Origin: Spongiibacteraceae bacterium UBA5047
GTDB lineage: Bacteria; Pseudomonadota; Gammaproteobacteria; Pseudomonadales; Spongiibacteraceae
NCBI GenBank assembly: GCA_002415025.1
Contig: DIBR01000066.1
Location: forward strand, 72,938-100,214
DNA length: 27,277 nucleotides
Direction of reading: 5' to 3'
A program made the translations under genes and the position numbers. Under the pieces are notes generated by a model that searched no databases, was not told the DNA's origin, and saw nothing but the letters and a program-made list of their open reading frames with translations. Below are positions 7,581-14,364 of this stretch, in pieces. Numbering within the stretch: position 1 is the stretch's first letter; every line of letters begins with the position of its first letter.

Positions 7581-8457
7581 GTGCGGTATCCAGATGTTTA
7601 CACAACAGGGTTATACCATCTAACAGTCGCGGACTTGGGCGCTGCAGGGTTGAAGGTGGTACAAAAAACAGATTGTCGCTGCGCACGGCATTGAGATTGG
7701 AGTAGGCGCGCCAGTCGTCAAGCCAGCCCGGATCGTCTTCGCCCATGCCGCCCGCGATGATAACTTCGGGATTGGCGGCGAGTACGGCCTCCTTGCTGAT
7801 GCGTGGTGTCAGTCGTTGCAAGTCGCCAAAAATATTCGCTCCGCCACAGAGTGATATTGCGTGCCCAATAAAGTGGTTCGCGTTTGCTGTCATGAGCGGA
7901 TTAACCCACACCTGATAAAAGGTGCGCACCGGCTCGGCTCTGGCGTATTGCGCACGCAGCTTGCGAATGCGCGTCAAAAAGCGCTCTGCTTCCTGATTGG
8001 CAATTGCCTCGGTACCCGCAAGGACTCCCAGTCTCTGAATGGTACCGGCAATATCTTCAAAATTGCGTTGATCGCCGTGGTACACCGGCAAGCCAAGTGC
8101 GCGTAGCTGTGCCACCTGTTCGCGGGGGTTGCCCTCTTTCCAGGCGATAATCAGGTCGGGCTGTATGGCGAGAATAGCTTCCATATCAAATCGGTCGTAG
8201 GCGCCGATGCGCGGCAATGCTTTGGCCGCTTCCGGGAAGTCGCTGAAACTCACGGCAGCTACAATCTGGTTACCCGCGCCGGCTGCGTAGAGCAGCTCGG
8301 TGGCGCCTGGCGAGAGTGCAATAATGCGTTGTGCCGGTTGCGGCAAGCAGACTTCCTGCTGGATATCATCGATAACACAGCGGTTCTGATTCGCGCTCCT
8401 GGCCGGGCTTGTAGCCAGTAGAAGGCAGGCACAAAGCAGAACAACACGGACTACCAT
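7567..8457 (-). CDS. btuF: Periplasmic vitamin B12-binding protein
   Basis: The 296-aa protein opens with a signal peptide (MVVRVVLLCACLLLATSPARS, cleavage near Ser21-Ala22) followed by a TroA/BtuF-type binding protein. Visible family features are PAQRIIALSPGATELLYAAGAG, a central long-helix region, FIGHAISLCGGANIF, LAANPEVIIAGG and a C-terminal PSPRLLDGITLL. It would carry corrinoid across the periplasm to BtuCD. Its ATG overlaps the end of cobO by 7 bp and its end overlaps btuC by 14 bp. The signal-peptide cysteines do not make a convincing lipobox, so a soluble periplasmic form is more likely. Confidence 0.92.
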   Translation of the reverse strand: MVVRVVLLCACLLLATSPARSANQNRCVIDDIQQEVCLPQPAQRIIALSPGATELLYAAGAGNQIVAAVSFSDFPEAAKALPRIGAYDRFDMEAILAIQPDLIIAWKEGNPREQVAQLRALGLPVYHGDQRNFEDIAGTIQRLGVLAGTEAIANQEAERFLTRIRKLRAQYARAEPVRTFYQVWVNPLMTANANHFIGHAISLCGGANIFGDLQRLTPRISKEAVLAANPEVIIAGGMGEDDPGWLDDWRAYSNLNAVRSDNLFFVPPSTLQRPSPRLLDGITLLCKHLDTARERR

Positions 8458-9059
8458 TCCACACCCTTGCGCGCTTTGATGCCGGCGCGAAAGGCGTGCT
8501 TCTCATCACTTACTTCGGATACGGTGTCGGCGATATCTTTTAATGCGGCAGACGCTGCGCGACCGGTAACAATGACCGATTGTTCGCGCGGGCGGTTTTG
8601 CAGTGCATTGAATATACGTTCTTGCGAGACCCAGCCATATTTCAGCACATAGGTCAGCTCGTCGAGCAGTACCAGGTGCAGGCTGTCGTCTTGCAGAAGT
8701 AGCTCTGCCTGCTCCCAGGCTTGTAGCGCGGCTTCAATATCGCGTTCGCGATCCTGAGTTTCCCAGGTGAAGCCGCTGCCCATAATATGAAAGGGTACCT
8801 CGGGGCAGCGCTGTTGGATAAAATCCCGCTCGCCGCAATCCCAGGTGCCCTTGATAAACTGTACGATGCCGGCTCGGTAGCCGTGGCCCAGACAACGGAC
8901 GACGGTGCCAAAGCCGGAGCTGGATTTACCTTTGCCATTGCCGGTTAACACAATGAGCACGCCGCGTTCTTCGGTTGCCTGAGCAATTTTTTCGTCCACG
9001 ATCGCCTTGCGGCGTTCCATGGCCTTCTTGTGACGCTCGTTGCGGTTTTCAGTGCTCAT
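8451..9059 (-). CDS. cobO: Corrinoid adenosyltransferase, CobA/CobO/BtuR type
   Basis: This 202-aa P-loop enzyme adenosylates cob(I)alamin, cobinamide or cobyrinate a,c-diamide with ATP. Motifs: the GNGKGKSS P-loop (40-47), VRCLGHGYRAGIVQFIKG, LVLLDELTYVLKYG, VIVTGRAA and the C-terminal HAFRAGIKARKGVEW. The lysine/arginine-rich N terminus is usual. ATG 9059 is preceded by GGGAG at about seven bases. It follows btuB by 50 bp and overlaps btuF by 7 bp. It shares its reaction, but not its ancestry, with the PduO-type enzyme at 728-1276. Confidence 0.95.
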   Translation of the reverse strand: MSTENRNERHKKAMERRKAIVDEKIAQATEERGVLIVLTGNGKGKSSSGFGTVVRCLGHGYRAGIVQFIKGTWDCGERDFIQQRCPEVPFHIMGSGFTWETQDRERDIEAALQAWEQAELLLQDDSLHLVLLDELTYVLKYGWVSQERIFNALQNRPREQSVIVTGRAASAALKDIADTVSEVSDEKHAFRAGIKARKGVEW

Positions 9060-9074
9060 TGTATTCTCCCGGCC

Positions 9075-9106
9075 GCGTTAATTAGCGCATAACGCAAGCA
9101 TAACGC
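9075..9106. repeat. Short inverted and direct repeats between btuB and cobO
   Basis: The 50-bp gap holds GCGTTA (9075-9080) facing TAACGC (9090-9095), and CATAACGC occurs twice at a 10-bp period (9089-9096 and 9099-9106). The core TAACGCA also forms the right arm of the inverted repeat in the pduO/cobU gap. It may be a protein-binding site, an mRNA-processing hairpin, or chance. Confidence 0.3.
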
Positions 9107-9109
9107 CGA

Positions 9110-10924
9110 TTACTTTGGTTCGTAAACGATGGTCAGCAGTGACGTGAGGCCGGGGTTGTCAAATCCGCGTGTGGTCTCATACTCCTTGCTGAACAGGTTT
9201 TTCAGGCTGAGCTGCACGCTCAGATCGTTATTGATGGTATAGGCTGCGCGTGCGTCGAACAGGGCAAAGCCAGACAGTTCCCGCCTGTTGGCTGTGTCTT
9301 CAAAAGCTCGACTCTGGGCGCGTACTACAAAACCGATACTGAATCGTTCGAATGCACGATCCGCCGATACTGTAGCTGCGCGGCGTGGGCGACGACGAAC
9401 GTCGAGCTCGCTGGCCTTGTCAATCGGACGTATTACGGTCAGGTTGGCATTAAGCAACCAGTTGTTGTGGCGCAAGTAACCGGTGAGTTCGCCGCCGCGA
9501 ATTTCGACTTCGCTGAGCTGATCCGTCGTAAAAGTTGCCGGATTGAACTGAATCAGGTTGTCGACATCGTTTTCAAAAGCTGACAGAGACCATCCGCCTC
9601 GATCAGCGGTATAACGGAACTCGATCTCGGTGTTGTCCGCCTCTTCCGGAACGAAATTCGGGTTTCCGAAACCGGGAAAGTAGAGCTGGTTGAAACTCGG
9701 GGCTTTAAAAGCCGTTCCTCGTGACAGGATCAACCGGGCCTGCTCTGACACATCAAATCCGTAGCTCACATTCCAGGTTTTGTAGGCGCCAAACTGTTCG
9801 TTGTCCTCGTGCCGTCCGCCGATCACGATATCGTGACGGCCATAGTCACTTTGCAGCTGGGCAAAACCGGCGCGGTTGTAACGCTCGTCGACCACGTAGC
9901 TCGTTGTACTGTCCACGAAATCTTCGTAGTACTCGGCACCAATCGAAATTACATGATTACTGATGCTGATGTCGTTTTGCCAGAGAGCGCTATCGCGGCG
10001 GGTTGTAAACCTTGAGCGTGCTGTACTTACATCATCCAGCGTCAAGCTATCATCCTTGGATTTTCCGACACGCAGTGACGTAACCCATTCTGATATGACG
10101 GGCAAAGTTACGGCTGCACTCCCGCTTTCCACAACTGACTCAATGTAGGGCTGTGAGTTGGGGGAGAAGTTGTTGTCAAATTCATTCTGTGCCTCGCTGC
10201 GTTGAAAGCTGAGATCCAGATCGGCACGGCCTATCTTCCCGCCGGTACGCAGGCTTGTTCCCGCCGTGCGGTAGGCATCTGTATCGCCGTTATTGCCGCT
10301 GTCGTTTTTCAGGTTGTCGATGCCCTGGGTATCGAAATGCGTGCCCAGCACATTGAAATAGAAGGCGTCGTCGCCACCTGACAAACCTACAACCGCTTTG
10401 CTGGTGTTGTGATTGCCGTAGCCGGCTTTAATCAGTGGCGTGAGTTCGCCGCTGGCGGAACCGCGACGCGTGAATATCTGAATGACACCGCCAATGGCGT
10501 CGCTGCCATACAGACTGGAGCGCGGTCCGCGAACCACTTCAATCCGCTCAATTTGTTCGGGCTCGAGGGTGGATAGATTTGCGCTGCCCAGCGTTGCACT
10601 GCCAACGCGCTGACCGTCAATTAGCACCAGTGTATGGGTAGAAGCGTTGCCGCGAATAAACACGCTGCTGTTGGCACCGGTGCCGCCGTTGCGAGTAATG
10701 GTAATGCCGGTAGTATTGCTTAGCAGCTCCAATACGTCGCGGGCTTGTGAGCGTTCAATTTCGTCGCGATCGATAACTGTGACGGGCGCCAGCGTAGTAT
10801 CAATAGTTTGCTGGGTACGTGTTGCGGTAACGAGTGTGCTTTCTATCGGCGCAGAGTGCGCGAATGAACCCACAAGTGCGGTGCTGCCGAGCACAAGTGC
10901 TGCTGTGGCGTTTAGGTTTTTCAT
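9110..10924 (-). CDS. btuB: TonB-dependent vitamin B12 outer-membrane receptor
   Basis: About 604 aa. A signal peptide (MKNLNATAALVLGSTALVGS..., cleavage near HSA) is followed by a TonB-box-like ESTLVTATR matching E. coli BtuB in position and sequence. Then come the plug domain (VTVIDRDEIERSQARDVLELL, SSVFIRGN, LVLIDGQRV, IERIEVVRGPRSSLYGSDAIGG) and a 22-strand-type barrel. ATG 10924 is chosen over the ATG six codons upstream because GGGGA lies six bases before it. The protein ends ...LTIVYEPK, not in the usual terminal aromatic residue. It is first in the operon and directly downstream of a cobalamin riboswitch, which strongly supports B12 as substrate. Confidence 0.95.
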   Translation of the reverse strand: MKNLNATAALVLGSTALVGSFAHSAPIESTLVTATRTQQTIDTTLAPVTVIDRDEIERSQARDVLELLSNTTGITITRNGGTGANSSVFIRGNASTHTLVLIDGQRVGSATLGSANLSTLEPEQIERIEVVRGPRSSLYGSDAIGGVIQIFTRRGSASGELTPLIKAGYGNHNTSKAVVGLSGGDDAFYFNVLGTHFDTQGIDNLKNDSGNNGDTDAYRTAGTSLRTGGKIGRADLDLSFQRSEAQNEFDNNFSPNSQPYIESVVESGSAAVTLPVISEWVTSLRVGKSKDDSLTLDDVSTARSRFTTRRDSALWQNDISISNHVISIGAEYYEDFVDSTTSYVVDERYNRAGFAQLQSDYGRHDIVIGGRHEDNEQFGAYKTWNVSYGFDVSEQARLILSRGTAFKAPSFNQLYFPGFGNPNFVPEEADNTEIEFRYTADRGGWSLSAFENDVDNLIQFNPATFTTDQLSEVEIRGGELTGYLRHNNWLLNANLTVIRPIDKASELDVRRRPRRAATVSADRAFERFSIGFVVRAQSRAFEDTANRRELSGFALFDARAAYTINNDLSVQLSLKNLFSKEYETTRGFDNPGLTSLLTIVYEPK

Positions 10925-10928
10925 TGGA

Positions 10929-10976
10929 TTTCCCCAGTGCATTGTAATAAACGCAATGAGGGAGGGGATTGGGAAA
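10929..10976 (-). promoter_or_regulatory. btuB Shine-Dalgarno and complementary anti-SD segment
   Basis: The btuB ribosome site GGGGAAA (10935-10929) is matched upstream by TTTCCC (10976-10971), which can pair with its GGGAAA core across about 35 bases. A second C-rich run (CCCCTCCC) lies just after the anti-SD. Pairing would hide the ribosome site, fitting riboswitch control of translation. No U-tract terminator is visible between the aptamer and btuB. Confidence 0.5.
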
Positions 10977-11000
10977 TATACAGGTATATGCCCCGATGAA

Positions 11001-11032
11001 GCCCTCCGCTACATCGATGTATCTGCGAGGGC
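11001..11032 (-). promoter_or_regulatory. Expression-platform hairpin after the B12 box
   Basis: GCCCTCGC (from 11032) can pair with GCGGAGGGC (11009-11001) with one bulged G, enclosing the 12-bp palindrome TACATCGATGTA. The 5' arm shares its first bases with the end of the B12 box, so this hairpin and the closed aptamer may be alternatives. No run of U follows, so it is not a simple intrinsic terminator. Confidence 0.5.
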
Positions 11033-11175
11033 CGGTTCCGGGCTTTTGACCCTATTGGAACAAGGTCAATTACCGTTGCGGGGGCAGCGATGGACTGGAT
11101 TCACATTGAATCGTCACCAGACTTCCCGTTTAACCCGTGCCAGCTCTGACGTCTTGTCAGGCCCACGGGCACCCT
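11028..11175 (-). ncRNA. Cobalamin (AdoCbl-type) riboswitch aptamer
   Basis: On the minus strand the conserved blocks occur in order: GGTTAAACGGGAA (about 11135-11123), CTGGTGA followed by AATCCAG, the core GCTGCCCCCGCAAC (11088-11075) with GGTAA, a small stem GACC...GGGTC, and the B12 box AGCCCGGAACCGGCC (11044-11030). Spacing and order fit the Rfam cobalamin class. It lies between a promoter and btuB. When adenosylcobalamin is bound, such elements lower expression, here of the whole btuB-cobO-btuFCD-bluB-cobQ operon. The 5' boundary is approximate. Confidence 0.95.
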
Positions 11176-11189
11176 GTGCAGGTGCGCGC

Positions 11190-11218
11190 ACTCTACTGAC
11201 TGCGGGGTGTTGTGTCAA
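11190..11218 (-). promoter_or_regulatory. Sigma70-like promoter of the btuB operon
   Basis: On the minus strand a perfect -35 TTGACA (11218-11213) is followed after 17 bases by -10 TAGAGT (11195-11190, four of six matches). Transcription would start near 11183, just ahead of the riboswitch. The -35 begins immediately after the panE stop codon, so the operon has its own promoter. Confidence 0.7.
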
Positions 11219-12145
11219 TTAGAGCGGCGAAGGGAGGGTTTGCTGTAACGTAAGAATTTCCTGGTACAGTGCATTATTCAGCGGTGTTGAAATGCCGCAA
11301 TCCTGAGCGATCCGGCATAAGTAGCCTGTTATTGATTCGATTTCGCTTGTCCGTCCGGCGCGCACATCTTGCAGCATGGACGAATGGTTGGCAGCGGTTT
11401 GGTGCGCAACTGCTGTAACGATGGACTCAAGATTTTCGATACCCTCCATTCTGCCCAGAGCACGGCTGACAGCCAGTATTTCCGAGCAGATTCCGGCCAT
11501 TTCAGTTCTTGCCCGGGGTATGTTCAACAGCTCACCGTTGCGACATTGATAACGCACAGTCAGCGGATTAATGGCACAATTGATGGCCAGCTTGCGCCAG
11601 AGCGTTGGCAGTATGGGGTGGACATAGCGGGTTACAAAACCCGGGCAGTTCAGGCTTTCAATCTCGGCAGTAAGTGAGGGGGGAGGGTGCTCACTGCTGT
11701 CTAGCGAGCCAATCAGGGTTTCGCCTTCCCCGGCAGGCACAATATGGAAGGGCGCTGGACGAAAGGCGCCGTGAGTGGTGGTGCCGCACAGAATGCGGTT
11801 TGCCGGAAAGCGCTGGCAAACCTGTTCATAGGTGCCCATACCGTTTTGCACCAATACGATCAGTGTATCTTCCTGAATACTCCTGGTCATTGAGCTGAGC
11901 GCAGCCAGTGTATCAGTGCTCTTGCAGCAAACCAGTAGTCTTTTGATATCTGCAGTTGGCGTGGCTGACGATACTGCGGCTACCGGAATCAAGCCCTCTT
12001 GTTCAATGTGCAGGCCTTGGTATTCGGCTAATCGTTCATGGCGCAGAACCATTACAGGCGCGCGACCTGCCTGATGCAAGCGTGCAGCCCACAGGCCGCC
12101 TATGCTGCCTGCGCCGAGAATATGCCAGAAAGGAAATTCAGCCAA
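11219..12145 (-). CDS. panE: 2-dehydropantoate 2-reductase (ketopantoate reductase)
   Basis: NADPH-dependent reduction of ketopantoate to pantoate in coenzyme A synthesis. The 308-aa protein has the Rossmann motif GAGSIG (11-16), LVCCKSTDT, LVQNGMG, LWRKLAINCAINPLTV with the catalytic lysine, and SSMLQDVRAGRTSEIESITGYL in the C-terminal domain. The start is TTG at 12145, giving an N terminus close to the family's usual start just before WHILGAG; no ATG fits. It is divergent from yajQ across about 75 bp. Its stop codon abuts the btuB promoter. Members of this family with other substrates exist, so the ketopantoate role is likely rather than certain. Confidence 0.88.
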   Translation of the reverse strand: MAEFPFWHILGAGSIGGLWAARLHQAGRAPVMVLRHERLAEYQGLHIEQEGLIPVAAVSSATPTADIKRLLVCCKSTDTLAALSSMTRSIQEDTLIVLVQNGMGTYEQVCQRFPANRILCGTTTHGAFRPAPFHIVPAGEGETLIGSLDSSEHPPPSLTAEIESLNCPGFVTRYVHPILPTLWRKLAINCAINPLTVRYQCRNGELLNIPRARTEMAGICSEILAVSRALGRMEGIENLESIVTAVAHQTAANHSSMLQDVRAGRTSEIESITGYLCRIAQDCGISTPLNNALYQEILTLQQTLPSPL

Positions 12146-12160
12146 TGCCCCGTATCCGAT

Positions 12161-12188
12161 TTGCCGCTGTCACTGCGGATGCTACTAT
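12161..12188 (+). promoter_or_regulatory. Possible promoter of yajQ
   Basis: TTGCCG (12161-12166) and TACTAT (12183-12188) are spaced by 16 bases, 32 bp before the yajQ start. Both boxes are partial matches to the sigma70 consensus. There is no other evidence. Confidence 0.35.
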
Positions 12189-12220
12189 TCGCGGCAGGAA
12201 AACAGTAGGAGAAATTTGCG

Positions 12221-12703
12221 ATGCCGTCGTTTGATATTGTGTCTGAAGTTGATTTGCATGAATTCACCAATGCCGTCGATCAGGCACAACGTGTTATTGA
12301 TAATCGCTTCGACTTCAAGGGTGTGAATGCGTCCTTTGATCGCGAGGGTCTGGGGTTGACCATGTTCGCTGAAGCGGACTTCCAGATTAGTCAGATGGAA
12401 GACATGTTGCGGGCTGCGTTGATCAAGTGCGAGATTGACCCGCTGGCGATGGAAGTGGGCGAGGTGCAAACCGCGGGTAAACAGGTGAAGGTTGTTGTAA
12501 CCATTAAAAACGGCCTGGAAACGGAATTGGCAAAAAAGATTGTCAAACTGATTAAAGGCAGCAAGCTGAAGGTGCAGGCCCAGATACAGGGCGATCAGGT
12601 ACGGGTTACCGGCAAGAAACGTGACGACCTGCAGCAGGTTATGGCCCTGTTGCGTGCTGAAACGCTGGAGCAGCCGCTGCAATACACTAACTTTAGGGAC
12701 TAG
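12221..12703 (+). CDS. yajQ: YajQ family nucleotide-binding protein (DUF520)
   Basis: The 160-aa protein opens with MPSFDIVSEVDLHEFTNAVDQA, then FDFKGVNASFD, a central KGSKLKVQAQIQGDQVRVTGKKRDDLQQVMALLR and the C-terminal PLQYTNFRD, all diagnostic of YajQ. Members bind nucleotides or tRNA in vitro, and some (Xanthomonas, Pseudomonas) act as cyclic-di-GMP effectors. The role here is unknown. AGGAG lies about nine bases before ATG. The gene is monocistronic, with a strong hairpin just after it. Confidence 0.95.
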   Translation: MPSFDIVSEVDLHEFTNAVDQAQRVIDNRFDFKGVNASFDREGLGLTMFAEADFQISQMEDMLRAALIKCEIDPLAMEVGEVQTAGKQVKVVVTIKNGLETELAKKIVKLIKGSKLKVQAQIQGDQVRVTGKKRDDLQQVMALLRAETLEQPLQYTNFRD

Positions 12704-12713
12704 CGCGCCTGGT

Positions 12714-12753
12714 CGTCTCGCAGGCGATTGGACGGAGTCCTGCCTGCGAGACG
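12714..12753. terminator. Hairpin between convergent yajQ and ybaK-like genes
   Basis: A perfect 12-bp stem (CGTCTCGCAGGC / GCCTGCGAGACG) encloses a smaller inner stem GGAC-gga-GTCC. It lies only 10 bp after yajQ and 8 bp after the facing YbaK-type gene. It lacks a U-tract on either strand, so it may be a bidirectional RNA-end protector, or a terminator that needs other factors, rather than a classic intrinsic terminator. Confidence 0.5.
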
Positions 12754-12760
12754 CAATCCA

Positions 12761-13258
12761 CTAGTGAACTGTATTTCCGCTGCTCTCACCCTGCATGCAG
12801 CTAATAATATCGTGGGCCTGCAGCCCCATCAGTTCAAGAAACGCACCGTGATCCAGATGTATCAAATGCTCGTGATCGCCGCTTTCGAGATAAATATCCT
12901 GAACGTCGTTCAGCTCATCATCCCAAATCACCGGCATACCATACACCTGGCCCAGCGGTGGAACAGCGCCTGGTTCGCAATCATCAAATAAGGCGCTTAT
13001 CTCTGTTTCGGTCGCAAGCCGGTAGCGGCCGTGCATGCGCTGGTTTAGCCAGTCGAGAACCAGTCGGCGATTGGCCGGGAGCACGCACATGCAGTACTTG
13101 TCGCCGTCATGCGCGATAACCGCTTTTGCAACTTGTGTTGGCGGTAGCTGTGCCGAGCGAGCAGACTGAATGCTGGTCTTACTGCGTGGATGTTCGATCA
13201 GGTTGTAGTGCACACCCACTCGTTGCAAATGGGCTTCGATACGGGGAGCGATGGCCAT
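12761..13258 (-). CDS. YbaK/EbsC-type aminoacyl-tRNA editing domain protein
   Basis: A stand-alone 165-aa editing domain. The start region (MAIAPRIEAHLQRVGVHYNLIEHP), the segment LPPTQVAKAVIAHDGDKYCMCVLPANRRLVLD with the conserved family lysine, and CEPGAVPPLGQVYGMPVIWD fit the YbaK/prolyl-tRNA-editing family. Such proteins hydrolyse misacylated tRNA, for example Cys-, Ala- or Ser-tRNA; the exact substrate cannot be read from sequence. The ATG at 13258 has GGAGG eight bases upstream. That Shine-Dalgarno lies within codons of a longer GTG-initiated frame (13273), so the shorter start is preferred. The gene is convergent with yajQ. Confidence 0.85.
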   Translation of the reverse strand: MAIAPRIEAHLQRVGVHYNLIEHPRSKTSIQSARSAQLPPTQVAKAVIAHDGDKYCMCVLPANRRLVLDWLNQRMHGRYRLATETEISALFDDCEPGAVPPLGQVYGMPVIWDDELNDVQDIYLESGDHEHLIHLDHGAFLELMGLQAHDIISCMQGESSGNTVH

Positions 13259-13480
13259 GGCAGTATCCTCCACAGGCGAGGGCTGGGAATGCGAAACGGC
13301 ACCGGATGTGACGTTCGCGACGGATAACCCATCATAGAAGCCCGCTGGAGCGCTGTCTAAGACAGGATTTATGTAAGAGACCCGGCTAATAAAGCGGGGC
13401 GCTATAAGCAGGGATGTTCAGGAAATTGCTGGGAAAAAAGAGAGGAAATGTGGTGATGTCGGCATTTTAACAAATGCGCG

Positions 13481-13505
13481 ACCGTTGCCATACGCAGGCA
13501 ACGGT
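13481..13505 (-). terminator. Candidate terminator hairpin after the small secreted-protein gene
   Basis: A perfect 9-bp stem (ACCGTTGCC / GGCAACGGT) with a 7-base loop lies about 20 bp after the stop of the gene at 13525-13878. On the minus strand it is followed by CGCGCATTTGTT, only a weak T-tract. The surrounding 13274-13524 interval otherwise holds no gene that I can see. Confidence 0.45.
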
Positions 13506-13524
13506 GCACGACAATACCCGCCGA

Positions 13525-13878
13525 TCACTCGGCTTCTTCAAGGTTTTTCTGATATTCATTGACGGCCTGATTGAACTGGTTTGATGCGGTTTTCATCTTG
13601 TCGACCATAGCATTGTAACGCTCAACGATTGCTTGTCGTTCTTCCGTACTTGCATCTTTCGCCAGCTCGGCTTCTTTGTTTTTTACGCAGCTGAGATATT
13701 GCCGTCCCTCTGCGATAAAGTCTTTAACATCTTCCTGCGCGGCAAGCATGTTCTTCTCGCTTGTAGTCGCACCGTTTGGAATGTCGGGGGCGGTCGGCTT
13801 CGTGCAGTCAGCGGCAAGAGAGAATGCCGATGAAAAAGACATCGTTAGGGCGATTGCCATAATCCGTGTAAGTTTCAT
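13525..13878 (-). CDS. Small secreted protein of unknown function, two cysteines
   Basis: I do not recognise a named family. The 117-aa protein has a clear signal peptide (MKLTRIMAIALTMSFSSAFS, cleavage near LAA-D24), leaving about 94 residues. Mature cysteines are Cys25 and Cys64 (YLSC), able to form one disulfide. A short Pro-rich start (TKPTAPDIPNGA) leads into a long, charged, Lys/Glu-rich helical region with coiled-coil character up to the acidic end NLEEAE. AGGAG sits five bases before ATG. It is monocistronic with a hairpin behind it. A periplasmic or envelope role is likely, function unknown. Confidence 0.8.
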   Translation of the reverse strand: MKLTRIMAIALTMSFSSAFSLAADCTKPTAPDIPNGATTSEKNMLAAQEDVKDFIAEGRQYLSCVKNKEAELAKDASTEERQAIVERYNAMVDKMKTASNQFNQAVNEYQKNLEEAE

Positions 13879-14066
13879 AATGGCTCCTGTTTTCGATCAA
13901 AGCCAAGGTAACATGAGGCCATGTTCGGGATTCAAGGGCCAGAGCGGTAATATGCCGCAAAGCCGCAGTTTCCTTTCGGGAAATGCGAACCGGTAGACGA
14001 TGATTGTTTGAGGATTGACTACCGGGGTTATATCAAAGAATTTTGCCAGCAGATAAGAGCACCTGA

Positions 14067-14291
14067 ATGACATTTAACCCTGACCACCAGATATTAGTGG
14101 ATGCTGTGAATCAAAAGATGCCCTTCGGTAAATACAAAGGGCGGCGCTTGCTGGAGTTACCCGAGCCATACTTGGTGTGGTTTAAGCAGCAGGGATTTCC
14201 TGCAGGTAAGCTCGGCGAGCAATTGGCCTTGATGTATGAAGTCAAACTGAATGGCCTGGAAAACACGCTGCGGCCATTGCTCGGAAAGTAG
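14067..14291 (+). CDS. DUF3820 family protein
   Basis: The 74-aa protein has the pattern DUF3820 is known by: MPFGKYKGRRLLELPEPYLVWFKQQGFP, then GKLGEQLALMYEVKLNGLENTLRPLL. The Pfam family is described as a putative quorum-sensing-regulated virulence factor, but a molecular function is not established. There are no membrane segments or signal peptide, so it is probably cytoplasmic. ATG 14067 has AGAG about eight bases upstream. It stands alone between two minus-strand genes. Confidence 0.85.
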   Translation: MTFNPDHQILVDAVNQKMPFGKYKGRRLLELPEPYLVWFKQQGFPAGKLGEQLALMYEVKLNGLENTLRPLLGK

Positions 14292-14310
14292 GTGATTTTC
14301 GCGACGGGAG

Positions 14311-14344
14311 AGAAAATCGCGGCAGCACTTTTGCAGCCTGCCGC
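14311..14344 (-). terminator. Intrinsic terminator of the lipoprotein gene
   Basis: On the minus strand a GCGGCAG/CTGCCGC stem (14344-14338 with 14325-14319, 12-base loop) is followed by GATTTTCT. It lies about 20 bp beyond the lipoprotein stop. An overlapping GATTTTC...GAAAATC pair (14294-14318) could form on the plus strand after the DUF3820 gene, so the region may serve both convergent genes. Confidence 0.55.
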
Positions 14345-14364
14345 CGCGACATGGTGCGTCGGTG

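Noticed and set aside
10925..10942. Upstream ATG for btuB (MHWGNP...)
   Set aside because: No Shine-Dalgarno before it, and it would put the GGGGAAA site inside the coding region.
13259..13273. GTG start of the YbaK-type gene five codons upstream
   Set aside because: The GGAGG Shine-Dalgarno for the downstream ATG lies within these codons.
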